From contig CADEFM010000011.1 of assembly GCA_902826605.1 (NCBI GenBank), forward strand, positions 98,501 to 162,500: DNA of 64,000 nucleotides. Direction: 5' to 3'. Positions within the stretch are counted from its first letter, which is position 1, and the number at the start of each line of letters is the position of its first letter. Of this stretch, positions 1 to 9,884 are shown piece after piece. The stretch is from an uncultured Acidobacteriota bacterium (GTDB lineage: Bacteria; Acidobacteriota; Terriglobia; Bryobacterales; Bryobacteraceae). The notes under the pieces are model-generated. The model did no database searches. It worked only from the letters and a program-made list of their open reading frames with translations, and had not been told where the DNA came from. Made by a program: the position numbers and the translations under genes.

Positions 1-146
1 GCATTGGGGATGCCTACTCGCAAAAGATCATCGGTGGCCGGCCATACCGTGGAAAGGACGATCTTGTGAGCAAGAGTATTCTTCCGCAGGCGACATGCGA
101 CAAGATCAAAGACATGGTCATCGCCAAACAGAGCGGCAAGAAGTAA
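1..146 (+). CDS. Helix-hairpin-helix (ComEA-like) protein, C-terminal part
   Basis: An open frame enters from the left edge (first full codon at base 3) and stops with TAA at 144-146, giving about 47 residues. The segment [20 protein letters not shown] followed by [13 protein letters not shown] matches the C-terminal helix-hairpin-helix seen in ComEA-like small secreted or DNA-binding proteins. The N-terminus lies outside the window, so a signal peptide or membrane anchor cannot be judged. It points the same way as recA but is separated from it by about 80 bases containing a TATAAT box, so it is probably a separate unit. Confidence 0.7.
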   Translation, partial: IGDAYSQKIIGGRPYRGKDDLVSKSILPQATCDKIKDMVIAKQSGKK

Positions 147-177
147 GCGCTGGCCGGCCCGCCCAGCGTCAGCACGC

Positions 178-183
178 TATAAT
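178..183 (+). promoter_or_regulatory. Candidate -10 box of the recA promoter
   Basis: A perfect TATAAT lies 43 bases before the recA ATG, which would give a 5' leader of about 35-40 bases. The matching -35 position is GC-rich and does not resemble TTGACA, so the promoter would be weak or activator/LexA controlled. No LexA box could be recognised. Confidence 0.35.
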
Positions 184-226
184 AAGACTTCCCCCGAACG
201 AATCGCCGCAAGAGAGGTCTCCACAC

Positions 227-1294
227 ATGGACGAAAAAGAACGCGCACGCGCGCTGGGCGCGACCCTCAGCCAGATTGAAAAGCAGTTCGGCAAAGGCTC
301 CGTCATTCGGCTGGGAGGGCAGACGGTGCAAGCGGTGCCGGCTATCTCTTCGGGGTCCATTTCGGTCGATTTCGCGCTCGGAATCGGCGGCTTCCCGCGC
401 GGACGTATATCCGAAATTTTCGGCCCGGAATCGTCCGGCAAGACGACCGTCGCGCTGCAAGTGGTTGCGGAAGCCCAGAAGATCGGCGGCATGGCCGCGT
501 ACATCGACGTGGAACACGCGCTCGATCCGGCATACGCGCGCAAGCTGGGCGTGGACGTGGATAACCTGCTGGTCTCGCAGCCGGATTACGGCGAGCAGGC
601 GCTCGAGATTACCAACGCGCTGATCACGTCGGGTTCGATCGACGTGCTGGTGGTGGATTCGGTGGCGGCGCTGGTGCCCAAGGCCGAGCTCGATGGCGAA
701 ATGGGCGATAGCTTCATGGGCGTGCACGCGCGTCTGATGTCGCAAGCCATGCGCAAGCTGACCGGCATTGTTTCGAAATCCAACACGTGCTTGATTTTCA
801 TTAACCAGATTCGCGAGAAGATTGGCGTGATGTTCGGGAATCCGGAGACCACCACCGGCGGCCGCGCGCTGAAGTTTTATTCCAGCGTGCGCACCGATAT
901 CCGGCGTATCGCCGCGATCAAGGACGGCGACGTGGTCACCGGCAACCGCACCAAGATCAAAGTGGTGAAGAACAAAATGGCGCCGCCGTTCCGCGAGGCT
1001 GAGTTCGACATCATCTATGGCGAGGGCATTTCCAAAGAAGGCGATCTGATCGACCTGGGAGTTGCGCAGAATCTGGTGGAGAAATCCGGAGCGTGGTACA
1101 GCTACAAAGGCGAACGCATCGGTCAGGGCCGCGAAAACGCACGCCAGTTCCTGAAGGACAACCCGGACATGTATAAGAAGCTCGATGTCGAGCTGCGCAA
1201 GGCGCTGGGTTTGATTCGCGCGGAACCGAACGGCGCGATCGCTGCGCCTCCTCCCCCGCCGCCAGCCGCCAGCGTAGCATCGCGGGCCAAATAG
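227..1294 (+). CDS. recA: Recombinase RecA
   Basis: RecA is the DNA strand-exchange ATPase of homologous recombination and the SOS coprotease. The 355-residue product starts [20 protein letters not shown], preceded by AGAGAGG about nine bases upstream, which fixes the start against a longer open frame beginning at 95. Walker [10 protein letters not shown] is at residues 66-74, Walker B is in [14 protein letters not shown], and the DNA-binding loop region contains [20 protein letters not shown]. The extreme C-terminus is a short proline/alanine-rich tail ending VASRAK instead of the usual acidic tail. It converges on the carbamoyltransferase gene with only seven bases between the two stop codons. 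Confidence 0.98.
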   Translation: MDEKERARALGATLSQIEKQFGKGSVIRLGGQTVQAVPAISSGSISVDFALGIGGFPRGRISEIFGPESSGKTTVALQVVAEAQKIGGMAAYIDVEHALDPAYARKLGVDVDNLLVSQPDYGEQALEITNALITSGSIDVLVVDSVAALVPKAELDGEMGDSFMGVHARLMSQAMRKLTGIVSKSNTCLIFINQIREKIGVMFGNPETTTGGRALKFYSSVRTDIRRIAAIKDGDVVTGNRTKIKVVKNKMAPPFREAEFDIIYGEGISKEGDLIDLGVAQNLVEKSGAWYSYKGERIGQGRENARQFLKDNPDMYKKLDVELRKALGLIRAEPNGAIAAPPPPPPAASVASRAK

Positions 1295-1301
1295 GGCAGG
1301 A

Positions 1302-2864
1302 TTACTTCTCGACCAGAAAGTTCCCCACGAAAAGGGCGTCGATCCCCGAAGAATAAAAGCTACGCACCGCGTCGCGCGGCGTGGAGACCAGCGGATCGCC
1401 GAACAAATTGAAGCTGGTATTGTACAGCACGGGCAATCCCGTTGCCCGTCCCGCTTCATGCAACAAGCGGTGATACAAGGGATTGTCGGCTTCCGCCACC
1501 ACGTGAACGCGGACAATGTCGTCGCCTAGAATCGCGGATGCGAACGTCTTGCGATGAGCAGGCTTAACGCGGCCCACGCTGGCCAGCTGGCGGGCGTTCG
1601 GACCCGCTTCGAAATATTCCGCTGCCAACTCCTGCGGAACGGAGGCCGCGAACTTGCGGAACGGCTCGCGGTGTTTGATGAAGACGTTCAAATTTTCAGT
1701 AGAGTAGGGGTCCAGGGGTGATGCCAGAATGCTGCGATTGCCCAACGCACGCGATCCGAATTCCATGCGCCCTTGCATCCACGCGACGATCTTCCGGTCG
1801 CCCAGCATGTGCACTGCGGTGGAGAGCAGATCGTCCGTCGAACGCAAGTATTTGAAGCGAAGCTTGCAGTTTTCCAGCACCTGCTTGATTTCTTCGGCGC
1901 CGTAGCTGGGGCCAAGCAGGAGGTCCGCTCCAATGGGATCGCCTTCTGGCTGATTCTGCCGCCATACGTAAGCCGCCGCCCCAATCGACGTGCCTGCGTT
2001 GCCTGCGCCGCCTTGCACGAAAACGTTCTTCCACTTGCCGCAGCGTTCCAGAAATTCCACCAACAGTGCGTTGTAGAACAGGCCTCCCGCCAGACAAAGA
2101 TTCTCGCCTTCGCCCGCCATCGCCAGGACCGTTTCTTCCACCACTTTTTGCAGGCCATTCGCTACCGAAGATGCGCTTGCCTCGGGAATGCGCGCACCAT
2201 CGTGCAATTTGAGGCGTTCATAAAAATTCGCGCTGAAGCCGCCGGCACTAGTGCGGTTTCCGTCGAAGTACGCCGGATTGAGCCGGGCGGTTTTTGAGAC
2301 TACGTCACGGAACAGCGGGACAAAGCGGTCGTCGCCGAACGTGGAAAGCCATTGCACTTTGTGTTCGTCGACCCTCGCGCTGAAGCCCAGCAGTTCCGTC
2401 ACTGCGCCATATAGCCGTCCCAACGAATCCGGATCATACCATTCGCGTTCGGCCTGAATCTGATTTCCACTGGCCTTCCAGCGGACTCCGCAGCGTGAAT
2501 CGCCCGTCCGATCCAGCGTGAGAACGGTAGCCTCCGTATATGGGGATGCGTAAAAGGCCGACGCCGCATGCGCCAGATGATGATCCAGCACAATGATTTC
2601 CGCGTTGGGAAATTGATCTCGCACCGCTAGATGAAGGCGGGACTCCGGGCCTTGAGCCAGCGGGCGGACCATGGCGACAGAACTTACTTTCTCACGCGTG
2701 ACGCGCGCCAAGCGCAGCGCTTCGTCGATGGATGCTTGCGGAAGTCCGCCCATGCGAAAACCGCGCGAGATCTTGGATTCTTCTACGGCGGCGAGGAGCT
2801 TGCCATCTTTCACAATGGCGCTTGCAGGTGCGCCCAGTAATCCACCCAATCCTAGAATGACCAT
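1302..2864 (-). CDS. Carbamoyltransferase, NodU/CmcH/TobZ family
   Basis: Members of this family transfer a carbamoyl group, via carbamoyl-adenylate, to a hydroxyl of a sugar or natural product. The 520-residue protein has the Kae1-like N-terminal domain with the metal-binding LDHHLAHAASAFY motif, a glycine-rich segment (CLAGGLFYN, then FVQGGAGNAGTSIGAA), and the C-terminal domain signature GRMEFGSRALGNRSILASP. It is near normal length for the family. It begins eight bases after the glnS stop on the same strand and appears to be the last gene of a gltX-glnS-carbamoyltransferase unit, which is an unexpected partnership. The acceptor substrate cannot be told from sequence. Confidence 0.88.
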   Translation of the reverse strand: MVILGLGGLLGAPASAIVKDGKLLAAVEESKISRGFRMGGLPQASIDEALRLARVTREKVSSVAMVRPLAQGPESRLHLAVRDQFPNAEIIVLDHHLAHAASAFYASPYTEATVLTLDRTGDSRCGVRWKASGNQIQAEREWYDPDSLGRLYGAVTELLGFSARVDEHKVQWLSTFGDDRFVPLFRDVVSKTARLNPAYFDGNRTSAGGFSANFYERLKLHDGARIPEASASSVANGLQKVVEETVLAMAGEGENLCLAGGLFYNALLVEFLERCGKWKNVFVQGGAGNAGTSIGAAAYVWRQNQPEGDPIGADLLLGPSYGAEEIKQVLENCKLRFKYLRSTDDLLSTAVHMLGDRKIVAWMQGRMEFGSRALGNRSILASPLDPYSTENLNVFIKHREPFRKFAASVPQELAAEYFEAGPNARQLASVGRVKPAHRKTFASAILGDDIVRVHVVAEADNPLYHRLLHEAGRATGLPVLYNTSFNLFGDPLVSTPRDAVRSFYSSGIDALFVGNFLVEK

Positions 2865-2871
2865 GTATTCG

Positions 2872-4566
2872 TTATTTCGATTTCTTTTCGATCTTGGCCC
2901 ATGCGTCTTTCAGTGTCACTGTGCGATTGAAGATGGGTTTTCCCGGCGTGGAGTCTTTATCAACACAAAAATAACCCATGCGCTCAAACTGATAACGCGT
3001 TAGGGGAGCCGCTCCGGCGACGCTGGGTTCCACCTTTGCCGAGATGGTTTCGAGCGAGCGTGGATTGAGATTTGCGGTGAAATCCTGGCCTTCCGGCACG
3101 TCGTTGGGGTCCTCCTTGGTGAACAGTGTCTCGTACAGCCGGACTTCAGCATCAATGGCGTGCGCCGCCGACACCCAGTGCATCGTGGATTTCACCTTGC
3201 GGCCGTCCGGCGAATCGCCGCCGCGCGTGGCCGGATCGTAGGTGCAGTGCACCTCCGTCACTTCGCCCTGCGCATTCTTCACCACACTGGTGCACGTTAC
3301 GAAGTACCCATAGCGCAGCCGCACTTCGCGTCCAGGGGATAGCCGGAAAAACTGTTTGGGCGGATCTTCGCGGAAATCTTCCTGCTCAATATAGAGCGCC
3401 TTGGAAAACGGCACGGTGCGGGTTCCCGCGCTGACATCCTCCGGATTGTTGACCGCGTCCAACCATTCCACCTGATCGTCCGGATAGTTATCGATCACTA
3501 GTTTCAAAGGCCGCAGCACACCCATCACGCGCAGCGCGCGCCTATTCAGATCTTCACGGATGAAATATTCGAGCAACGCGAGTTCGGTGATGCCGTTGGT
3601 TTTTGAAACCCCCTGCCGCGCGCAAAAGTTGCGGAGGCCCTCGGGAGTATATCCTCGGCGGCGCATTCCACTGATGGTGGGCATCCGCGGATCGTCCCAT
3701 CCGTTCACGTGCCCGTCTTTCACTAGTTTGAGCAGCTTGCGCTTGCTCATCATCGTATAGGTGAGATTCAGGCGGTCGAACTCGATCTGTTGCGGCGCGT
3801 AAATGCCAAGCTGCTGGATGAACCAGTCATACAGCGGCCGGTGATCTTCGAATTCCAACGTGCAGATGGAGTGCGTGATCTTTTCGATGGAATCGCATTG
3901 GCCATGGGCGTAGTCGTACATCGGGTAAATGCACCACGTGTTTCCGGTGCGGTGATGTTCGGCGTGTAAAATGCGGTACATCACCGGATCGCGCATATTA
4001 AGATTCGGCGACGCCATGTCGATCTTTGCGCGCAGCGTGCGCGCCCCATCGGGAAACTCACCTGAGCGCATGCGCTCGAACAGCGTCAGATTTTCTTCCA
4101 CGGAGCGGTTGCGGTACGGACTGTCTTTGCCGGGCTCGGTAAAGTTGCCGCGCGTTTGGCGGACTTCATCGGCCGATAGGTCGCACACGTACGCTTTGCC
4201 GGCTTTGATCAATTGCACGGCCCAATCGTAGATCTGCTGGAAATAGTCTGATGCGTAAAAGATACGGTCCCCGAAATCGCCGCCCAGCCATTTTACGTCT
4301 TCGATGATCGATTCGACGTACTCGGTTTCTTCCTTTTCCGGGTTGGTATCGTCAAAGCGTAAGTTGCACCTGCCGCCGAACTCGCCCGCAAGGCCGAAAT
4401 TGATGTTGATGGATTTCGCATGGCCTACGTGCAGATAACCGTTCGGCTCTGGAGGAAAGCGTGTATGCACGCGGCCCTCGTGTTTGCCGCTGGCCAGATC
4501 CGCAGCCATGATGTCGCGGATGAAGTTGGATTGTGTTGGTGTGGCGCTAGGGGTCATTTCACTCAT
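2872..4566 (-). CDS. glnS: Glutaminyl-tRNA synthetase
   Basis: This class I synthetase charges tRNA-Gln directly with glutamine. The HIGH motif is HVGH at about residues 46-49 (within [13 protein letters not shown]), and the KMSKS-type loop is MMSKRKL, the form typical of GlnRS. A C-terminal anticodon-binding beta-barrel follows. The longest frame begins at 4620, but the ATG at 4566 forms a 4-base ATGA overlap with the gltX stop, giving 564 residues; I take that as the start. A second ATG nine bases downstream is possible. Direct glutaminylation together with a non-discriminating-looking neighbour GluRS suggests separate Glu and Gln charging in this organism. Confidence 0.95.
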   Translation of the reverse strand: MSEMTPSATPTQSNFIRDIMAADLASGKHEGRVHTRFPPEPNGYLHVGHAKSININFGLAGEFGGRCNLRFDDTNPEKEETEYVESIIEDVKWLGGDFGDRIFYASDYFQQIYDWAVQLIKAGKAYVCDLSADEVRQTRGNFTEPGKDSPYRNRSVEENLTLFERMRSGEFPDGARTLRAKIDMASPNLNMRDPVMYRILHAEHHRTGNTWCIYPMYDYAHGQCDSIEKITHSICTLEFEDHRPLYDWFIQQLGIYAPQQIEFDRLNLTYTMMSKRKLLKLVKDGHVNGWDDPRMPTISGMRRRGYTPEGLRNFCARQGVSKTNGITELALLEYFIREDLNRRALRVMGVLRPLKLVIDNYPDDQVEWLDAVNNPEDVSAGTRTVPFSKALYIEQEDFREDPPKQFFRLSPGREVRLRYGYFVTCTSVVKNAQGEVTEVHCTYDPATRGGDSPDGRKVKSTMHWVSAAHAIDAEVRLYETLFTKEDPNDVPEGQDFTANLNPRSLETISAKVEPSVAGAAPLTRYQFERMGYFCVDKDSTPGKPIFNRTVTLKDAWAKIEKKSK

Positions 4567-6026
4567 GCGGTAGTGGTAGTGTGCAGAATTTCCAGTGCGC
4601 GGCCGATGCGGTGCAGGCATGTTTCCCGGCCCAGCACAACCAGCGTTTCAAAGAGCGGCGGCGCATTCTTGCGTCCGCACACGGCGACTCGGATAGGCTG
4701 GAACATTTGCCCGGGTTTGACGCCTAGCTTAAGCGCACCCGCGCGCAGCGCGGCATCCAATCCATCGTGATTGAATTCGGCAGTCTGCAGAATATCGCGC
4801 GCGGCTTCGAGCGCCGCGGCAGCCATGGCCGCATCACCCTTCTGTGGGATCAACTCGGCCGCGTCGTAAGGAGCGAGTTCTTCCACGAAAAAGAAATCCG
4901 CCACGGTGGCGATGTCTTTGAATGTGCGTATCCGTTCTTGAATCAGAGGCGCGATCTGCCGCATTTGCGCTTCATCGGTATGGAATCCGGCCGCCAGCGC
5001 GAAGGGCAGAGCTCGCGCCGCCAGTTCGTCCAGCGGCAGGGCACGAACGTTTTCCGCGTTGAGCCACACTGCTTTCGGATCGAACGGATCTGCGTCGGTG
5101 AAATTCACCGTGGCGTTGGAGCGGTTGACGCCTTCCAGGGTGAACACATCCACCAACTCCTGGCGAGACATCACTTCCCGGTCGTTCTTTGGCGACCAAC
5201 CCAACAGGCACAGAAAGTTCACATAGCTGTGAGGAAGAAAACCGCCGTCGCGATAGGTAGTCACGCTTACGACCGGTCCATGCTTGCGCTTGGAGAGCTT
5301 GGACCCATCCGGTGCGATCAGCAGCGGCAGATGTGCGAATGCTGGAGGCGTGGCCCCCAGCGCTTCAAAAATCAGGACGTGCTTGAAGGTATTGGTCAGA
5401 TGATCCTGTCCCCGAATGATGTGGCTGATGCGGAGATCGGCGTCGTCCGCGCAGGAGGCCATGTGGTAGGTGGGAAGGCCGTTGCTGCGCAGCAGCGCGA
5501 AGTCTTCGATGTCGGCTGTACCCTTGGATTGCTCGCCATACACCAGATCCGCGAAGGTGACGGCTTCGCGAGTTTCGCGAGGCACGCGAAATCGCAACAC
5601 GAACGGTTCTCCTGCAGCCGCGCGACGGTCGCTTTCCTCGCTCGTCATATTACGCATGGCGGGGTGAAAGAGCCACGCCGCACCGCTGGGCGCAACGTCG
5701 GCATCCGTGTGTTCCGCCGGCGTGAAATCGCGATAAGCCAGCCCTTTGGCGAATATGTCGTTGGCCAGCTTCACGTGCAGATCGATGCGCTCGGACTGCC
5801 GGTAAAATTCATCCGCGCCATGATTGGGCCCAAGGTCAAGCCAGTCTAGTCCATCGAAAATCGAATCGAGCGAGGCCTGTGTGTTGCGTTCGACGTCGGT
5901 ATCGTCGATGCGCAAAATCACGGTGCCCTGGTTATGGCGGGCGTACAGCCAGTTAAAGATGAAGGTCCTCGCACTGCCGATGTGAAGGTACCCGGTCGGC
6001 GAGGGGGCAAAGCGGACTCGGGGCAT
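4563..6026 (-). CDS. gltX: Glutamyl-tRNA synthetase
   Basis: It attaches glutamate to tRNA-Glu. The 487-residue protein opens [20 protein letters not shown], with the HIGS ATP-binding motif at residues 15-18, and has the KLSKRKHG loop mid-protein plus the all-helical C-terminal anticodon-binding domain of bacterial GluRS. The final codon overlaps the glnS start (ATGA), so both synthetases are probably translated from one mRNA. The gene runs divergently from the DUF1800 gene, with a promoter-bearing gap of about 280 bases between them in which I could not define boxes. Confidence 0.96.
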   Translation of the reverse strand: MPRVRFAPSPTGYLHIGSARTFIFNWLYARHNQGTVILRIDDTDVERNTQASLDSIFDGLDWLDLGPNHGADEFYRQSERIDLHVKLANDIFAKGLAYRDFTPAEHTDADVAPSGAAWLFHPAMRNMTSEESDRRAAAGEPFVLRFRVPRETREAVTFADLVYGEQSKGTADIEDFALLRSNGLPTYHMASCADDADLRISHIIRGQDHLTNTFKHVLIFEALGATPPAFAHLPLLIAPDGSKLSKRKHGPVVSVTTYRDGGFLPHSYVNFLCLLGWSPKNDREVMSRQELVDVFTLEGVNRSNATVNFTDADPFDPKAVWLNAENVRALPLDELAARALPFALAAGFHTDEAQMRQIAPLIQERIRTFKDIATVADFFFVEELAPYDAAELIPQKGDAAMAAAALEAARDILQTAEFNHDGLDAALRAGALKLGVKPGQMFQPIRVAVCGRKNAPPLFETLVVLGRETCLHRIGRALEILHTTTTA

Positions 6027-6309
6027 GGAACTTCCAGGATAACAGCGCGGGCGGGCCTGCCTGCGGACCAGGGAAGTTCCGCCGCAATGCTGTTCGTCGC
6101 ACCGTTGAGACGCACCTAGGTTTCACTCGCCAACGGTTCATTGCGCAGCCCACTTAGGGTGGCAACCGTCCACTCGCGGTACCCATAGTACGTACGTCTC
6201 CACTAGAAAGACACCTATGACGATGTGTTTCGTGAAAAAGGATGTAATCTCAATTTCAGTACTCCGCGTCGGGACGTACTATGGAACGTCGTTCGGAGGT
6301 TGTAGCCGC

Positions 6310-8385
6310 ATGCCACGCATTCTAGCCGTGCTATTCGCGTTCATCCATGTATGGGCGGCCTCGCTCCTGGCCCAGTTCGCCATTACCAACAAACCTGTCA
6401 CCGTCCGCGCGATGAGTTATCACACATTCACGGTCACGGGCTTGCCTGCCGGCAGTGCGATTGTTTGGTCGGTGAATGGCATAGTGAATGGCAACAACGC
6501 GGTAGGTACGAATTCCGGCGCGCGCTACAACGCGCCCAATTTTCCACCCTCGCCCAATACGGTGACGGTCACAGCAACGGTAAACACGAACCCTTCTCTT
6601 GCCGACAGCGCCACAGTGAACATTCTGAATCCATTTCCCAATCTGGCGTCGGTAAACCCGGCGACGATGCATGTGGGAAGTTACACAGTAACACTCAACG
6701 GCTGGGGTTTCGTGCCGGGTGCGACCGTGCTGATGAACGGAATCGCTAGGCCTGCCACGTATGTTTCATCCACGCGCCTGACCATGGCAGTGAGCTTCAA
6801 GAAGTCTCCGCAAAGTGACACAAGTTTTCAGGTAGTGAACCCTGCCCCTGGATCCATCGCATCCGATGTGCTGCTTGCGCCGCCACCCCTCAAGATGACC
6901 AGTCATCCCGTGGTCTCCGAATCCGCCGCGCGGCGTTTTCTGGAGCAAGCCGCGTGGGGGCCGGATCCCTATTCCATCGTCCACGTGAGAAATCTGGGTT
7001 TCGACAAGTGGATCGACGAACAAATCGACGAACCCATCTCCGTGTATCAGGCCCCTGCGCTGATCAATGTGTCTAATACTCCGGTACAGGCGCGCTTCTT
7101 TACGAATGCCATCCATGGGCGCGATCAGTTACGGCAGCGTATTGCGTTCGCGCTGCATAAGATTTGGGTAGTTTCAGGAGTCGATATCACCACGCCGCCG
7201 CGCCTGATTCCATATTTGCGCATTTTCCCGGATCTGGCGTTTGATAACTACCGCGCCATCATGCGGAAGGTGACGCTCAACCCGGCCATGGGCGAATACC
7301 TGGACATGCGTAACAATGTCAAGGCGAATCCCGCGCGAGGCACTTTCCCGAACGAAAACTACGGCCGCGAGTTTTTGCAGTTGTTCACAATCGGGCTCTA
7401 TCAACTCAACTCCGACGGCAGCCGGCAACTCAACAACGGCGTGCCCATTCCCACGTACGGCCAGTCCACGATTGGGGAATTTTCACGAGTGTTTACCGGA
7501 TGGACGTATCCCACCATGCCCGGCGCAACGCCACGGGCATCGAATCCGGCCTACTACGAAGGCGACATGGTGCCGTGGGAACCGAATCACGATACCGGGG
7601 CGAAGACGCTGCTGAACGGTATTGTGCTGCCAGGGGGTGGGTCCGCTAACCAGGATTTGAACGCGGCTCTGGACAATGCGTTCAATCACCCTAACGTGGG
7701 TCCCTTTATCGGCAAGAATCTGATCCAGCAACTAGTAACCAGCAATCCCAGCCCCCCGTATGTTGCGCGGGTATCCGCCGCTTTCGCGGACAACGGACTG
7801 GGCGTGCGCGGAGATATGAAGGCAGTGATCAAGGCGATCCTGTTGGACGCTGAAGCGCGCGCGGGGGACGATAACCCCGCGCCCGGCATCACGGATGGCC
7901 ATTTGAAAGAGCCCGTGCTGTTTTTCGCGCAGACGTTGCGCGGCTTGAATTCGCTAGTCAATGACTCGAATTCTCTGGCGACGCGCGGCAACGCACTGGG
8001 CCAAAACGTGTTTTCTCCCGCCAGCGTGTTCAGCTATTTCTCTCCGTTCTTCACCGCGCCGAACACCGCCGGTTTGCGGGGGCCTGAGTTCCAGATCCAC
8101 ACACGCACGTCGGCGATCGAGCGCGCGAACCAAATCAATACGCTGGTCTACGGTACTTACGGGAACGGTTCCACGGTAGACCTGACGCCGTGGGTCACGC
8201 TAGCGGCTGCGCCGTCCGCGCTGGCCGATGAATTGGACAGAGTGTTTCTTTTCGGTCAAATGCCCTCGGCGTTTCGCACGGAATTAATGGCAGCCATAAC
8301 CGGCACTCCGGGAACAAACGTGGATAAGGCGCGAGCCGGCTTGTACGTGACACTCACGTCCGGCTACTACGCGGTGAAGAAATAG
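6310..8385 (+). CDS. Secreted DUF1800 family protein with N-terminal IPT/TIG-like domain
   Basis: The open frame begins at 6217, but ATG 6310 is preceded by CGGAGG and opens a clear signal peptide (MPRILAVLFAFIHVWAASLLA), so the product is 691 residues. The early part contains an Ig-like segment followed by an IPT/TIG-like stretch (SVNPATMHVGSYTVTLNGWG). The rest is a DUF1800 domain with AARRFLEQAAWGP, RQRIAFALHKIWVV, NENYGREFLQLFTIGL and HLKEPVLFFAQTLRGLN. DUF1800 genes are almost always followed by DUF1501 genes, as here, 17 bases downstream. The pair is exported; the biochemical role is unknown. Confidence 0.9.
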   Translation: MPRILAVLFAFIHVWAASLLAQFAITNKPVTVRAMSYHTFTVTGLPAGSAIVWSVNGIVNGNNAVGTNSGARYNAPNFPPSPNTVTVTATVNTNPSLADSATVNILNPFPNLASVNPATMHVGSYTVTLNGWGFVPGATVLMNGIARPATYVSSTRLTMAVSFKKSPQSDTSFQVVNPAPGSIASDVLLAPPPLKMTSHPVVSESAARRFLEQAAWGPDPYSIVHVRNLGFDKWIDEQIDEPISVYQAPALINVSNTPVQARFFTNAIHGRDQLRQRIAFALHKIWVVSGVDITTPPRLIPYLRIFPDLAFDNYRAIMRKVTLNPAMGEYLDMRNNVKANPARGTFPNENYGREFLQLFTIGLYQLNSDGSRQLNNGVPIPTYGQSTIGEFSRVFTGWTYPTMPGATPRASNPAYYEGDMVPWEPNHDTGAKTLLNGIVLPGGGSANQDLNAALDNAFNHPNVGPFIGKNLIQQLVTSNPSPPYVARVSAAFADNGLGVRGDMKAVIKAILLDAEARAGDDNPAPGITDGHLKEPVLFFAQTLRGLNSLVNDSNSLATRGNALGQNVFSPASVFSYFSPFFTAPNTAGLRGPEFQIHTRTSAIERANQINTLVYGTYGNGSTVDLTPWVTLAAAPSALADELDRVFLFGQMPSAFRTELMAAITGTPGTNVDKARAGLYVTLTSGYYAVKK

Positions 8386-8402
8386 GAGCGGGAGGAATTG
8401 TC

Positions 8403-9770
8403 ATGTTGATCAAGACCAGAAGGCAGTTCTTGAGCGTCACCGCCCGCACTATGGCGGGAGTCGGCGCCGCCACTGCACTGGGGCGGCTGGGAACCATGAG
8501 CGCATATGCGCAGTCTCCGGGCGATTATAAAGCGCTGGTGTGCGTATTCCTGTTCGGCGGCAATGACTGGAACAATACCGTCGTGCCTCTTTCGACCGCG
8601 AAGAATTCATGGCTCGATTATTCGAACGTGCGGAAGCAGGTGGCCATCGCCGAAGCGACCTTACTGCCGATCAACGCCGGCGCGGAAACGTACGGTTTGC
8701 ACCCCGCATTGGGTGAAGTGCAGAGTCTCTACAATCTGGGGAAAGTAGCGGTGGTGGGCGGCGTAGGTACGCTGGCCGAACCCATGACCAAGACCGAATA
8801 TCAGAACAAGACCAAGAAAGTGCCGGATAACCTCTTCTCGCACTCCGATCAGCAGGCTCAGTGGCAAACCCTCAGCATGCTGGGCGCGGGGACTTCCGGA
8901 TGGGGTGGGCGCGTGGCGGATTGGATCGACAGCCATAACTACAACACGCCGCCGTCCGGTTCCGCGACGCCTTTCCCAACGGCCATTTCCGTTGCGGGAA
9001 ACAATTCTTTTAGCGCGGGAATCACCAGTTCCCCAGCGATGGTCACAACTGCGGGGGCAAGCAAGCTTTCCAATTTCCCAGCCACTCCGAACGCGCGTAC
9101 CATGGCCTTTCAGAATCTCCTGAGTTTCGATAACGGCGTGAAGCTGGTGCAATCTTCGAATGAAATCCTCCAGGCGGGTATCAATGACGGAAAAATTCTG
9201 GATGCCGCACTGCTTTCGTCCTCCTTCAATCCCACGTTTCCGAACACCACCATCGCCAATCAACTGAAGATGGTGGCGCGCATCATGAACGCGCATAGCG
9301 CACTGGGCGCGAATCGCCAGATCTTTTTCGTATCCATGGGCGGCTATGATAATCACGAAACTCTGATCAACATTCAGAACACAAACCTGAGTCAGTTGAG
9401 CGACGCGCTGGGGGCGTTCTATGACGCCGTGCAAAGCGTCTCTATGGAAAACAGCATGACGTTGTTCATGGAGTCCGATTTCAGCCGCACATGCCAGCCA
9501 AATGCGAATAACGGCTCGGATCACGCCTGGGCCAGCCACCCCGTCGCGCTGGGCGGCGCGGTGACGGGCGGCGTGTACGGAACATTTCCCACGTTAGCTC
9601 TGAACGGCCCCGACGACGTCACAGGGCGTGGCGTCTATCTGCCGACAACCGGCCTCGATCAATACGGTGCGACCCTGGCCCGTTGGTTTGGCGTGCCGGA
9701 TGCGGACCTGAACGCGGTATTTCCCAACCTGATCAATTTCCCCCAAAAGTACTTGGCATTCTTGGGGTAA
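8403..9770 (+). CDS. DUF1501 family Tat-exported protein
   Basis: A 455-residue protein whose N-terminus is a twin-arginine signal (RRQFL at residues 6-10, then a hydrophobic stretch ending SAYAQ), so it is probably exported folded. The mature part opens with LVCVFLFGGNDWNNTVVPL and includes SMGGYDNHETL and MESDFSRTCQPNANNGSDHAW, characteristic of DUF1501, a family with distant alkaline-phosphatase/sulfatase-like organisation. GGGAGGA lies just before the ATG. It is the downstream half of the DUF1800/DUF1501 pair and is almost certainly co-transcribed with it. Confidence 0.92.
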   Translation: MLIKTRRQFLSVTARTMAGVGAATALGRLGTMSAYAQSPGDYKALVCVFLFGGNDWNNTVVPLSTAKNSWLDYSNVRKQVAIAEATLLPINAGAETYGLHPALGEVQSLYNLGKVAVVGGVGTLAEPMTKTEYQNKTKKVPDNLFSHSDQQAQWQTLSMLGAGTSGWGGRVADWIDSHNYNTPPSGSATPFPTAISVAGNNSFSAGITSSPAMVTTAGASKLSNFPATPNARTMAFQNLLSFDNGVKLVQSSNEILQAGINDGKILDAALLSSSFNPTFPNTTIANQLKMVARIMNAHSALGANRQIFFVSMGGYDNHETLINIQNTNLSQLSDALGAFYDAVQSVSMENSMTLFMESDFSRTCQPNANNGSDHAWASHPVALGGAVTGGVYGTFPTLALNGPDDVTGRGVYLPTTGLDQYGATLARWFGVPDADLNAVFPNLINFPQKYLAFLG

Positions 9771-9884
9771 ACATATTCCCGGCCAGCGTCTCTACCGTGC
9801 GGGCGCAATAGTGTAACCTGCGGTGCGTAAGAAACGCCATCTCAATTTGTTGCCAGTGCCGAGACCTACCCTGCGATAATTGAG

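Noticed and set aside
14..1516. 500-residue reverse frame across recA
   Set aside because: It is antisense to recA, whose motifs, start and length are unambiguous; its composition is histidine/arginine-rich with no recognisable domain.
4767..5849. 360-residue forward frame
   Set aside because: Antisense to gltX, which has all class I synthetase motifs.
8661..9539. 292-residue reverse frame
   Set aside because: Antisense to the DUF1501 gene; low-complexity composition and no ribosome site.
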